The translations under genes were made by a program, and so were the position numbers. From the NCBI GenBank assembly GCA_012513195.1, contig JAAZCR010000016.1, forward strand, positions 1-10,956: a stretch of DNA of 10,956 nucleotides, read 5' to 3'. Below are positions 1 through 7,955 of this stretch, one piece after another. Numbering within the stretch: position 1 is the stretch's first letter; each line of letters opens with the position of its first letter. Source of the stretch: Bacilli bacterium (GTDB taxonomy: Bacteria; Bacillota_I; Bacilli_A; Haloplasmatales; Haloplasmataceae). The notes beneath the pieces are model-generated. The model had not been told where the DNA came from, did not search any database, and worked only from the letters and a program-made list of their open reading frames with translations.

Positions 1-1235
1 AATTAAAGTTAGATGGACCTGCAGGTTTAGGTGGGGATGTTTTCTTTATTCCACACAACAGTATTGTTGACCTTCGAGAAGCTGGTTTATTATTCGAATT
101 CCATGATAGAGATGCTCAAAACATTAAAAATATAATGTTAGAGTCTTCTTATACTGTAACATTATATAACGGTAAGATGTATGCAGCACCATCTTCTGTG
201 GAAAACATTGCTTTATTATACAATAAGCAAATCTTAGCTGTCTTACCAGCATGTGAAACTACACATCCAAATGGACAAGATGCTGCAAACCTTTTACAAC
301 AAGTTGAAGGTGAAAAGATTTATCTAGAAGATTTATTACAATGTGTAGCAAATAGAGGAAACAAATTACCAAATGATATTCCTTATGCAGCTGATCGTTT
401 TGAAGATGTAACTAATGGTGTTATTAGTGAAGCTGAAAATAAGCATACATTACTTGCATGGCAATTATATGATGCTTATCATAACTATCCATTCTTGACA
501 AAATATGGATACAGAGTTTTTGGTCCAACTAACAATGATCCAACTAAGTTCAATATTACCGATGATGCTGTTAAGAGATCAATTGCTGATTTTACGGGAA
601 CTTGGTATGGAAATAAAGATGGATCACAATTATTCCCAGGATTAGCTAAAATTGATGATATGGGTTGGGACCAATCAGTCGCAAGATTCCAAAAAGGTCA
701 AGTTGCGATGACTTTCTCTGGTCCATGGGCAATCGGCGATATCATCAATAATTACTTCCCTAAATGGCTTGAAGAAGGAAAAATGGGTGTAACTGAAAAT
801 ACCAAGATTTATGATATCTTTGGAGTTACAGCAATTCCAAAATTCAATAACAATGTTAACCCAACTACATTCTCTGGTGTTCAAGTTACTGGTATGAACA
901 TTTATACTGACTATCCAAATGCAGCGATGAACTTAATAAGATTTTTAGTTAGCGATGAAATTATGAGAGAAGTATACTTGACATTAGGTAAAATTCCAGC
1001 AGTTGCAGATTCAAGTAAAATTCCAGGATTAAAAGATGATCCAATTAGTCAAGGATTCCTTGAACAATCAGAATTCTCACATGCAATGCCCGTTATCCAA
1101 GAAGGTAACTACATGTGGGATCCTCTTCGTGATGTTTGGACTTACATCTTTAATGAAAAAATGACAATTGAACAAGCACAACAAAAATCAGCTAGCGATT
1201 ATCAAAAGAAATTAGAGGATGCTGGACGGAATTAA
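1..1235 (+). CDS. malE: Maltose/maltodextrin ABC transporter substrate-binding protein, MalE-like (5' partial)
   Basis: The left edge of the window cuts this gene: the frame is open from base 3 with no stop, so the ATG at 135 is internal and the signal peptide is missing. The visible part is 410 residues. Family marks seen are a DGPAG...DVFFIPH segment near base 12, the YNGKMYAAPSSVENIALLYNK segment (bases 165-227), GQVAMTFSGPWAIGD (bases 696-740), and the C-terminal MPVIQEGNYMWDPLRDVW stretch from about base 1086, all in the MalE order. MalE-type proteins are secreted or lipid-anchored and hand maltodextrins to the permeases MalF and MalG, which follow directly. Between YNK and the LLAWQLYDAY segment there are about 45 more residues than I recall in E. 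coli MalE, including two cysteines. The gene ends with TAA. The general function is very likely; the exact sugar is inferred from the neighbouring amylases. Confidence 0.93.
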   Translation, partial: LKLDGPAGLGGDVFFIPHNSIVDLREAGLLFEFHDRDAQNIKNIMLESSYTVTLYNGKMYAAPSSVENIALLYNKQILAVLPACETTHPNGQDAANLLQQVEGEKIYLEDLLQCVANRGNKLPNDIPYAADRFEDVTNGVISEAENKHTLLAWQLYDAYHNYPFLTKYGYRVFGPTNNDPTKFNITDDAVKRSIADFTGTWYGNKDGSQLFPGLAKIDDMGWDQSVARFQKGQVAMTFSGPWAIGDIINNYFPKWLEEGKMGVTENTKIYDIFGVTAIPKFNNNVNPTTFSGVQVTGMNIYTDYPNAAMNLIRFLVSDEIMREVYLTLGKIPAVADSSKIPGLKDDPISQGFLEQSEFSHAMPVIQEGNYMWDPLRDVWTYIFNEKMTIEQAQQKSASDYQKKLEDAGRN

Positions 1236-1252
1236 CATAGATATAATTAAAG

Positions 1253-1289
1253 TTAGGACATACGATGTTACGACATTTGTATGTCCTAA
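1253..1289 (+). other. Intercistronic hairpin between malE and malF
   Basis: TTAGGACATAC (1253-1263) is perfectly complementary to GTATGTCCTAA (1279-1289). The 15-base loop can pair further through ATGT/ACAT. The stem begins 17 bases after the malE stop and is followed only by AATTCTT, not a solid T-run, so it looks more like an RNA-stabilising or partly terminating element than a full terminator. A structure here would keep malE mRNA more abundant than malFG mRNA, as is known for other binding-protein operons. The structure is seen directly; the role is inferred. Confidence 0.8.
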
Positions 1290-1307
1290 TTCTTATAAAG
1301 CATATAT

Positions 1308-1324
1308 GGAGTGATGTTAATATG
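1308..1324 (+). promoter_or_regulatory. Ribosome binding site and start codon of malF
   Basis: GGAG at 1308-1311, continued by TGA, lies 10 bases before the ATG at 1322. It decides the malF start. The upstream in-frame ATG at 1265 sits in the loop of the 1253-1289 hairpin, has no Shine-Dalgarno sequence, and would add 19 residues unlike a MalF N-terminus. Confidence 0.75.
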
Positions 1325-2680
1325 CATAGTGTTAACAAACATAAAAAATGGTGGCAAAAAATTATTGGCGATAAGATGACGCTCTCTGGTGCACTCTCAT
1401 TTTTCATCATGGGTTTAGGACAGTTCCGAAATCGTCAAATCGCTAAGGGTTTATTCTTTTTTGGTATCCAATTTATATATGTTCTTTTTGAAATAATGAC
1501 TAGTTCTTTAGTTTCTGAGGTTATTCCTGGTCAACCTAAAGCCTGGGGTTATGGTTTTTTCCGTAAAGGTCTTTGGGGAATCTATACCTTAGGTGAATCT
1601 ACTGGTGGTCGTTTTCGCGATAATTCAACTATGTTAATGATTGAAGGATTAATCGCGATAATGTTACTACTTGTTTATCTCTTTTTCTGGATATATAACA
1701 TTAAAGATGCGAATAATATTCACTTACGATATTTAGAAACTGGACAAAGACAAACCTCAAAAGAGTTTTTAGATGAATTATTTGAAAAGAGTTTTGCTTA
1801 TGTCATTATTGGACCAGCGTTAATTCTTTTAATGTTAATATCAATTATGCCAATTCTCTTTGGTTTATTAATCGCATTTACTAACTATGACGCCTATCAC
1901 TTAACTCCTGCTAATCTATTAGACTGGGTAGGATTTGAAAACTTTAAAAAACTATTTACTTATACAAGATGGAAAAATACATTTATAGGCGTTACCCTTT
2001 GGACAGTTAGTTGGGCAACCTTGGCTACATTTACTACCTTCTTTGGGGGACTTTTCTTAGCAATTATAGTCAACAATAAATATGTTGCCTTTAAGAGATT
2101 TTGGCGGACAATTTTAATTATTCCATGGGCAATCCCTGGTATGATTAGTTTATTAGTATTTTCTAACTTCTTTAACCAAACATATGGACCATTAAACCAA
2201 ATGTTAGGGAAGAGTATTCCATGGCTCAATGAACCCATGCATGCCCGAGCGACTTTATTAATCGTTAACTTCTGGTTAGGTGTTCCGTACTTCATGATGT
2301 TAATGTCAGGTCTCTTAACCAGTTTTGATAAGACGCTTTATGAAGCGGCTAAGGTAGATGGTGCAACTAATACCCAGATTTTCTGGAGAATCACTTTCCC
2401 CATCCTCTTTACACAAGTATTACCATTACTGGTAATGTCGTTTGCCCATAACTTCAATAACTTCGGTGCTGTCTTCTTCTTAACTAATGGTGGACCACGA
2501 AATATTAATTATGAGTATGCTGGTCATACGGATTTATTAATTTCTTGGATATATAAAATGACCGTCGATTTCAAGATGTATAACATGGCTTCAGTTATGT
2601 CTTTTGTCATTTTCTTAATCATTGGTACTATATCAGTATTTAACTTCTCAAGAACTAAAGCTTTCAAGGAGGAGTTCTAA
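1322..2680 (+). CDS. malF: Maltodextrin ABC transporter permease, MalF-like
   Basis: This 452-residue inner-membrane permease forms one half of the import channel. The cytoplasmic EAA loop that contacts the ATPase is clear at residues 341-361 (EAAKVDGATN...ITFP). About eight hydrophobic segments can be counted, including roughly 106-125, 158-187, 222-250, 262-282, 311-333 and 423-442. The N-terminus carries an extra hydrophobic region with FIMGLGQFRNRQIAKGL (residues 28-44), like the longer MalF proteins of Firmicutes. The start at 1322 is chosen for its ribosome binding site. The gene follows malE after an 86-base gap containing a hairpin, and its stop lies one base before malG, so malF and malG are surely co-transcribed. 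No ATPase gene is present in the window. Family assignment is firm; maltodextrin as substrate comes from context. Confidence 0.95.
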   Translation: MHSVNKHKKWWQKIIGDKMTLSGALSFFIMGLGQFRNRQIAKGLFFFGIQFIYVLFEIMTSSLVSEVIPGQPKAWGYGFFRKGLWGIYTLGESTGGRFRDNSTMLMIEGLIAIMLLLVYLFFWIYNIKDANNIHLRYLETGQRQTSKEFLDELFEKSFAYVIIGPALILLMLISIMPILFGLLIAFTNYDAYHLTPANLLDWVGFENFKKLFTYTRWKNTFIGVTLWTVSWATLATFTTFFGGLFLAIIVNNKYVAFKRFWRTILIIPWAIPGMISLLVFSNFFNQTYGPLNQMLGKSIPWLNEPMHARATLLIVNFWLGVPYFMMLMSGLLTSFDKTLYEAAKVDGATNTQIFWRITFPILFTQVLPLLVMSFAHNFNNFGAVFFLTNGGPRNINYEYAGHTDLLISWIYKMTVDFKMYNMASVMSFVIFLIIGTISVFNFSRTKAFKEEF

Positions 2681-2681
2681 G

Positions 2682-3554
2682 ATGGCAGTGCAATTAAAAA
2701 GAAAACCGAAAGAATCTAATAAAACGTACCTTCTTAGACTCCTTAGTATAATTGCGATTTATTTAATTCTGATAATTTTATCAGTAGCTGTAATCTATCC
2801 AGTGATTTGGATCGTTGGTTCATCATTTAACGAAGGAACATCGCTAGCTTCTTCAAGGGCAATCCCCAAAAATTTCACCCTTGATAACTATATAAGACTA
2901 TTCCAAAAAACAAAATATAAAACATGGTATCTTAATACCTTGAAAATTGCTGTAGTGAACATGATTGCCTCTGTGTTTTTATCAGGTACAATGGGATACG
3001 TCTTTGCCCGTTTAAAATTTGCGGGTAAGAAGTTTGGTTTAATGAGTATCCTAATCCTCCAAATGTTCCCCACTTTTATGGGAATGGTTGCGATTTATGT
3101 ATTATTCTTAAACTTTGGTCTTTTAGACAAACCATTAGCATTAGTTCTAATTTATGCCGTTGGACAAATTCCCTATAATACTTGGTTAATTAAAGGGTAT
3201 TTAAACAATGTACCAAAATCATTAGACGAAGCTGCTTATGTAGATGGTGCGACTAAGTTTCAAACTTTCACCAAAATCATCTTACCAATTATGTCACCAA
3301 TTCTTACTTTTGTCGCCATCACACAATTCATGGCACCATGGTTTGACTTTATCCTTCCCAACTACTTAATTAGTTCTGATGAAAAACGGACATTGGCCGT
3401 TGGGCTCTACCGACTTATAAATGGTCAACAAAATAATAACTTTACAATGTTTGCGGCTGGTTCAGTTTTAGTTGCAGCACCAATCACGATTCTTTACATT
3501 TTCCTCCAAAAATTCTTAGTTGAAGGATTAACAGCTGGCGCAAATAAAGAATAA
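2682..3554 (+). CDS. malG: Maltodextrin ABC transporter permease, MalG-like
   Basis: This 290-residue permease is the partner of MalF in the import channel. The EAA loop is at residues 183-203 (EAAYVDGATK...ILPI). Hydrophobic segments lie at about 19-46, 87-109, 119-145, 150-170, 204-222 and 256-278, matching the usual six of MalG. The ATG at 2682 is chosen because AAGGAGG at 2666-2672 precedes it by 9 bases. A longer in-frame start at 2622 would overlap malF by 59 bases and has no ribosome site. The ribosome site lies within the last malF codons, so translation is probably coupled. A GH13 lipoprotein gene starts 29 bases after its stop with no terminator between, indicating one operon. Confidence 0.95.
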   Translation: MAVQLKRKPKESNKTYLLRLLSIIAIYLILIILSVAVIYPVIWIVGSSFNEGTSLASSRAIPKNFTLDNYIRLFQKTKYKTWYLNTLKIAVVNMIASVFLSGTMGYVFARLKFAGKKFGLMSILILQMFPTFMGMVAIYVLFLNFGLLDKPLALVLIYAVGQIPYNTWLIKGYLNNVPKSLDEAAYVDGATKFQTFTKIILPIMSPILTFVAITQFMAPWFDFILPNYLISSDEKRTLAVGLYRLINGQQNNNFTMFAAGSVLVAAPITILYIFLQKFLVEGLTAGANKE

Positions 3555-3583
3555 GACACCTTATTAGTATAGGGGATATACAC

Positions 3584-5125
3584 ATGAAGAAACTGATAGT
3601 TAGTGTTTCACTTATCATTACACTGCTGTTAGCAGGGTGTAGTTCAAATAAAATAAAACCCGTAAGTAGTCTATATAGTAGTTTTGCCACATGTTATAAT
3701 ATTTTTCCCATCGCTTTTGCGGATTCAAACAACGATGGGAAGGGTGATTTGCGGGGTATTATAAATCAACTAGATTATCTAGATGATTTAGGAATTGATT
3801 GTATTTGGTTAAATCCCATTCATCCATCAAATACATATCATAAGTATGATGTTATTGATTATTATGCGATTGACCCTGATTTTGGAACTATAGATGATTT
3901 TAAAGATTTGGTATCAGAAGCCAAGAAAAGAGATATTGCGATAATCATTGACTTTGTCATAAATCATACAAGTTCCTCACATGAATGGTTTAAGAAGAGT
4001 AAAGTTGGGGATAAACAGTATCGGGATTATTATCGCTGGCGCTCAAAAGATGATCCTAACTATACTACCTTGGAAGGTTGGGTTAAAGCAGGGGACGAGT
4101 ATTACTTTGCATCGTTTTGGGATCAAATGCCTGAACTCAATTATGAAAATAAACAAGTAAGAAAAGAAATCAAGAAAATTGCGAAGTATTGGTTGGATTT
4201 AGGTGTTTCTGGTTTCCGAATTGACGCAGCCATTCACGTTTATGATCCAAGAGAGTATCCAAAGGATACGGATGTTTTAGGAAAAGGCATCGATTGGTTC
4301 AAAGAGTTCAATGCTTATGTTAAATCAGTTAAAAAGGATGCAATCATCATTTCGGAGATTTGGCGTGATACTAGTACAGTGGCTAGATTCCTTCCTGGTA
4401 TGGATTCAGCGTTTAATTTTGATTTAGCTGATGCTATCGTTAAGGGTGTCAAAGACCGCGATGCAACTAACATAGCAAAAGTACTTAAGACTTCCCGTGA
4501 TATGTATGCGGAAGCCCGAAGTGATTACATTGATTCCATCTTCCTAACAAATCATGACATGAATCGGGTTATGAGTACTTTAAATGAAAACACCGAACTT
4601 GCGAAACTTGCTGCCCATGTTCTCTTTACTTTACCCGGTGTTGTATGGGTTTATTATGGTGAAGAGTTAGGGATGGTTGGTGAAAAACCCGATGAAAATA
4701 TTCGGGAACCATTCTTATGGTATGAAGATCACAATAAGTTACCACAAACAAGATGGAAGACGATTGAAGAAAATACTAATACCCCATCTCTAGAAATTCA
4801 AAAAAATGATCCAGACTCCATGTATAATACATATAAAACACTCATTAACTTAAGGAAGACTAATGAAGCTCTTTATAGAGGTGACTATGTTCACGTTCCA
4901 TCCAAATTCTTTATCTTGAGTTTTATTAGAGAATACAAAGATGAAAAGTTATTGGTAATTCATAACTTCAGCAAACTGGATCGAGAAATAGTTGTATCAG
5001 GAAATCTTAATAGTTTATTATACTCCTCTCATTCCGAAAATACTTATGAAGGAAGTACAATCTATATGAAATCATCATCAACGATGATATTTAAGATTTC
5101 AGAAAATATTATAATTACTAATTAA
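3584..5125 (+). CDS. Surface lipoprotein alpha-amylase-family enzyme (GH13, GH13_36-like)
   Basis: This 513-residue protein should hydrolyse alpha-1,4 links of starch-type glucans outside the cell. It has a lipoprotein signal peptide ending in the lipobox LLAGC with the lipidated Cys at residue 19. All GH13 motifs are intact: DFVINH (123-128), GFRIDAAIH with nucleophile Asp214, ISEIW with acid/base Glu258, and TNHD with Asp325. A calcium-loop sequence DSNNDGKGD lies at 47-55. MPELN at 182-186 resembles the MPDLN signature of subfamily GH13_36, intermediate between oligo-1,6-glucosidases (QPDLN) and neopullulanases (MPKLN). A short all-beta C-terminal region follows. AGGGG at 3571-3575 gives a good ribosome site. 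Its place right after malEFG suggests it supplies oligosaccharides to that transporter. Alpha-amylase, oligo-1,6-glucosidase or neopullulanase activity cannot be separated from sequence alone. Confidence 0.93.
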   Translation: MKKLIVSVSLIITLLLAGCSSNKIKPVSSLYSSFATCYNIFPIAFADSNNDGKGDLRGIINQLDYLDDLGIDCIWLNPIHPSNTYHKYDVIDYYAIDPDFGTIDDFKDLVSEAKKRDIAIIIDFVINHTSSSHEWFKKSKVGDKQYRDYYRWRSKDDPNYTTLEGWVKAGDEYYFASFWDQMPELNYENKQVRKEIKKIAKYWLDLGVSGFRIDAAIHVYDPREYPKDTDVLGKGIDWFKEFNAYVKSVKKDAIIISEIWRDTSTVARFLPGMDSAFNFDLADAIVKGVKDRDATNIAKVLKTSRDMYAEARSDYIDSIFLTNHDMNRVMSTLNENTELAKLAAHVLFTLPGVVWVYYGEELGMVGEKPDENIREPFLWYEDHNKLPQTRWKTIEENTNTPSLEIQKNDPDSMYNTYKTLINLRKTNEALYRGDYVHVPSKFFILSFIREYKDEKLLVIHNFSKLDREIVVSGNLNSLLYSSHSENTYEGSTIYMKSSSTMIFKISENIIITN

Positions 5126-5139
5126 ATGGTGAATAATTA

Positions 5140-6507
5140 ATGGAAGGTAGAAGGATTTATTTTAAGACGGGACTTAAAATAGGGATTTTTTCTGTTATTA
5201 TTGTTGTGATTCTTGTTATGGTTTATAGTTGTACGATGAATAAGAGTGATAATTGGATGAAAGATGCGGTTATTTATGAAGTTAATATACGGCAATACAC
5301 AAAGGAAGGAACATTTAATGCCTTTAGTGAACATTTACCTCGATTAAAAGAAATGGGTGTAAATGTATTATGGTTTATGCCCATCCATCCAATTTCTAGT
5401 ACAAAAAGAATTGGCCCATTAGGTTCATATTATTCGATAAGAGATTATAAAGCAGTAAATCATGAATTTGGTACAGAGGAAGACTTTAAAAAATTAGTTG
5501 ATAAAGCCCATGATATGGGATTTAAAGTTATTATGGATTGGGTAGCTAATCATACTGGTTGGGATCATCCATGGATTAAGGAACATCCCGATTGGTATGT
5601 ACGTGATGCTAAAGGTAATATTGTACATCCAGAAACTTGGGAAGATGTGGCTCAACTTGATTACTCTAATAAAGAATTGCGTAAAGAAATGATTAAAACA
5701 ATGAAATATTGGGTAACCAAGTTTGATATCGATGGTTTTAGATGTGACTACGCTGGAGGAGTTCCTGTTGATTTTTGGGAAGAAGCAGCCCGAAAGATTA
5801 ATCCGACCAAAAAATTATTTATGCTAGCTGAAGATAATGTTAAATATGAATTATTGGATAAAGCATTTCAAGCAAATTATGGTTGGGACTTATATCATCT
5901 AATGAATGATATCGCAAAGGGTAAGAAAAACGCCCAAAGTATCATATCTTATCAAAAACGCGTCGATACGCTTTATCCTAAAGGAACATATCCGATGTTA
6001 TTTACTTCCAACCATGATGAAAACTCATGGAATGGTACAGAATTTGAACGCATGGGTGAAGCGTATGAAACTATGTCTGTATTAACATTTACTTTACCAG
6101 GTGTACCGATGATTTATTCAGGTCAAGAAGCGGGATTAAATAAACGCTTAGAATTCTTTTCGAAAGATGAAATTGATTGGTCAGACTTAAAATACGAAAA
6201 TCATTATAAACAATTAATTAGTTTAAAGAAACAAAATGAGGCATTATATACTGGTAAACATGGTGGAGATATAGCATTCTTTGATACCTCTAAGAATGTC
6301 CTAGCCTTTAAACGCCAAAAAAATGATAATATCGTTATTGTCGTAATGAACTTAAGCAGTAGTCCGATTAATGAAACCATCAATTTTGGTGATAATGCTG
6401 GTAATTATATTTCTTATTTCACAGATGAACTTGTCGAATTACAAGCAAATCATTCATTTGCTTTGGATAAATGGGAATATAAAGTGTTTATTAAATTAAA
6501 GAAATAA
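5140..6507 (+). CDS. Membrane-anchored GH13 alpha-amylase-family enzyme
   Basis: This 455-residue glycoside hydrolase of the alpha-amylase family probably acts outside the cell. A basic N-terminus is followed by a hydrophobic helix (about 13-30) ending in VYSC (28-31). That could be an uncleaved anchor or a loose lipobox with Cys31. Catalytic motifs are complete: DWVANH (133-138), GFRCD with nucleophile Asp203, LAED with acid/base Glu231, and SNHDE with Asp293. Domain B is short and lacks the calcium loop of the preceding gene. The C-terminal ~95 residues look like the usual beta domain. Only 14 bases separate it from the previous gene. Its ribosome site is weak (GGTGA at 5128-5132), so yield may depend on coupling. 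It resembles the convergent minus-strand GH13 more than its upstream neighbour, sharing TKEGTF (54-59) and a GS.YSI.DY segment. Exact specificity is unknown. Confidence 0.92.
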   Translation: MEGRRIYFKTGLKIGIFSVIIVVILVMVYSCTMNKSDNWMKDAVIYEVNIRQYTKEGTFNAFSEHLPRLKEMGVNVLWFMPIHPISSTKRIGPLGSYYSIRDYKAVNHEFGTEEDFKKLVDKAHDMGFKVIMDWVANHTGWDHPWIKEHPDWYVRDAKGNIVHPETWEDVAQLDYSNKELRKEMIKTMKYWVTKFDIDGFRCDYAGGVPVDFWEEAARKINPTKKLFMLAEDNVKYELLDKAFQANYGWDLYHLMNDIAKGKKNAQSIISYQKRVDTLYPKGTYPMLFTSNHDENSWNGTEFERMGEAYETMSVLTFTLPGVPMIYSGQEAGLNKRLEFFSKDEIDWSDLKYENHYKQLISLKKQNEALYTGKHGGDIAFFDTSKNVLAFKRQKNDNIVIVVMNLSSSPINETINFGDNAGNYISYFTDELVELQANHSFALDKWEYKVFIKLKK

Positions 6508-6508
6508 A

Positions 6509-6552
6509 ATATAAAAGCGTGATTATAATTAAAGTTAATCACGCTTTTATAT
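6509..6552. terminator. Bidirectional intrinsic terminator between convergent genes
   Basis: A perfect 17-bp stem (6509-6525 with 6536-6552) encloses a 10-base loop. The stem core is AAAAGCGTGATTA. Its A-rich and T-rich flanks give a T-run on each strand (CTTTTATATATTTATT on the plus strand). It starts two bases after the TAA of the forward operon and ends eight bases before the TAG of the minus-strand gene, so it can stop transcription from both sides. Confidence 0.92.
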
Positions 6553-6560
6553 ATTTATTA

Positions 6561-7856
6561 CTACTTTATAACATCAAAGACAATTGGGGTATGTTCAACT
6601 GATAATTTACCATTATAAGTAATTGGTTGATTATTTACTAAGTTAGTATAAGTACCATTAGAAATATTAAGTTCAATTTGGTGGTTGTCATTTCCTACAT
6701 TGAAGATACCATAACGAACTTTTTCTTTGTTTTTGTAGGTCATGACTATGAGTTTCAATGGTTCAAAATCAAGTAAAATATTAAACTTACCAGTGGCCAT
6801 AATAGGGTCTTTTTTAATTTTGGCCATAGTTCTAATTAAATCGACACAATTGTGTTCTTCATATGTTGACCAATCAACATCATCCTTGTCAAATAGACTT
6901 GGACGATGGGTATTATATGCTTCTTGTCCACCATAGATCATTGTTGCGCCTTTGACAAAGAAAATGAAAGCTGTTAAGTTATTGAGAATGTTTTCGTCAC
7001 GTACGAGACTTGCGATGCGTTCTTGGTCATGGTTTTCGAGAAATCTCAGTTTCACATAATTAGCGGGATAAATGGCTTCTTGATTCATAATTGCCTTTAA
7101 ATAGTTTATTAATGAACCACCTTTAATAAAATCTAAGAATTCTTCATGGATATCATAATCATAAAGGATATCAAAGGCTTGATAGACTTCTCCATCACTA
7201 TAGGCTTCAAATCCCAAATCACGGAGATATTTAATAAAGGATTTATGCACACTTTCGCTTAACCAAATAAAATTAGGATTAATCTTGGCGATGCGTTTAC
7301 GTGCTTCTAGCCAAAAGTCTAGTGGAATTAGCGGTGCTACATCACATCTAAATCCATCGACACCCATTTTAGCGTATATTTCTAGCGTCTCGATCAAGTA
7401 TTCCCATAAATCTTTACTAGAAGTAAAATCTAAATCGATGATGTCCCACCAATCACCAACACGATTAGCATTTTTTCCATCACGATAGTAAAACCATTCA
7501 GGATGTTCTTTTAATAAAACTGAATCATGGGAAGTATGATTAAAGACGATATCCATCATGATTTTCATATCTTTTTCATGAACGCTTTTAATTAATTCTT
7601 TAAAGTCTTCAAATGTACCTAATTCAGGATTAATAGCTCGATAGTCTTTAATCGAGTAATTACTTCCTAATGTACCTTTGCGATTTTTTTCTCCGACGGG
7701 GTGAATTGGTAATAAGTAAACAATATCTGTACCTAAACTTTTAATGCGGTCTAAGTCTTTAATTAATGCTTGAAATGTACCTTCTTTTGTATGGTTTCTT
7801 GTGTAAACCTGGTAAATTAAAAAATTTCTAAGTGTTAGAGATGTATCTTTAGCCAT
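6561..7856 (-). CDS. Cytosolic GH13 alpha-amylase-family enzyme
   Basis: This 431-residue GH13 hydrolase has no signal peptide or membrane helix, so it should act in the cytoplasm on imported maltodextrins. Catalytic motifs are intact: DIVFNH (102-107), GFRCD with nucleophile Asp172, LSESVH with acid/base Glu201, and ENHDQER with Asp277. It is short for a maltogenic or neopullulanase-type enzyme because it lacks their N-terminal domain of about 120 residues. It has the barrel, a small domain B and a C-terminal beta domain of about 80 residues. The start is firm: AGGAGGT (complement of 7863-7869) lies 6 bases before the ATG. The stop is TAG. It diverges from the lacI-type gene and shares the promoter/operator region 7857-8017, so the regulator probably controls it. 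It could be an alpha-glucosidase, maltodextrin-degrading amylase or trehalose-6-phosphate hydrolase-like enzyme; I favour maltodextrin degradation from context. Confidence 0.92.
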   Translation of the reverse strand: MAKDTSLTLRNFLIYQVYTRNHTKEGTFQALIKDLDRIKSLGTDIVYLLPIHPVGEKNRKGTLGSNYSIKDYRAINPELGTFEDFKELIKSVHEKDMKIMMDIVFNHTSHDSVLLKEHPEWFYYRDGKNANRVGDWWDIIDLDFTSSKDLWEYLIETLEIYAKMGVDGFRCDVAPLIPLDFWLEARKRIAKINPNFIWLSESVHKSFIKYLRDLGFEAYSDGEVYQAFDILYDYDIHEEFLDFIKGGSLINYLKAIMNQEAIYPANYVKLRFLENHDQERIASLVRDENILNNLTAFIFFVKGATMIYGGQEAYNTHRPSLFDKDDVDWSTYEEHNCVDLIRTMAKIKKDPIMATGKFNILLDFEPLKLIVMTYKNKEKVRYGIFNVGNDNHQIELNISNGTYTNLVNNQPITYNGKLSVEHTPIVFDVIK

Positions 7857-7881
7857 ATTATTACCTCCTGTAGTACTTATT

Positions 7882-7921
7882 ATTATAATTTAATAATAAC
7901 ACAAACATAAAAAATATCTAT
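7882..7921 (-). promoter_or_regulatory. Probable promoter region of the minus-strand GH13 gene
   Basis: Two overlapping minus-strand choices are visible. One is a perfect TATAAT (complement of 7882-7887) with only a poor -35 17 bases away. The other is an extended -10, TGTTATTAT (complement of 7893-7901), whose -35 is also weak. Either would give a short leader before the strong ribosome site. The operator-like palindrome at 7934-7947 lies upstream of both, consistent with a promoter that is regulated or needs help. Confidence 0.4.
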
Positions 7922-7933
7922 ATATAACTAGAG

Positions 7934-7947
7934 TGGAAACCGTTTCA
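7934..7947. promoter_or_regulatory. cre/LacI-type operator
   Basis: TGGAAACCGTTTCA matches the catabolite-response element pattern TGNAANCGNWWNCA at every fixed position except one (C for G at position 8). It contains the palindrome GAAAC-C-GTTTC (7936-7946). It lies between the divergent GH13 and lacI-type genes, 8 bases upstream of the probable -35 of the latter. The adjacent LacI-family protein or a CcpA homologue is the likely binder. The motif is seen; the binder is inferred. Confidence 0.7.
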
Positions 7948-7955
7948 TTTTTTAT

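Noticed and set aside
1265..1321. Longer malF start at ATG 1265
   Set aside because: It lies in the loop of the intercistronic hairpin without a ribosome site; ATG 1322 has one and gives a typical N-terminus.
1960..2295. Minus-strand 111-codon ORF within malF
   Set aside because: It is the antisense shadow of a conserved permease gene, with no ribosome site or recognisable protein features.
2622..2681. Longer malG start overlapping malF
   Set aside because: The added residues are the out-of-frame reading of the malF end, and AAGGAGG clearly serves ATG 2682.
1242..6537. Shared 14-mer TATAATTAAAGTTA at 1242-1255 and 6524-6537, with a partial copy at bases 1-11
   Set aside because: In DNA this AT-rich, a pair of 14-base matches is expected by chance in about 11 kb, and the three contexts differ.
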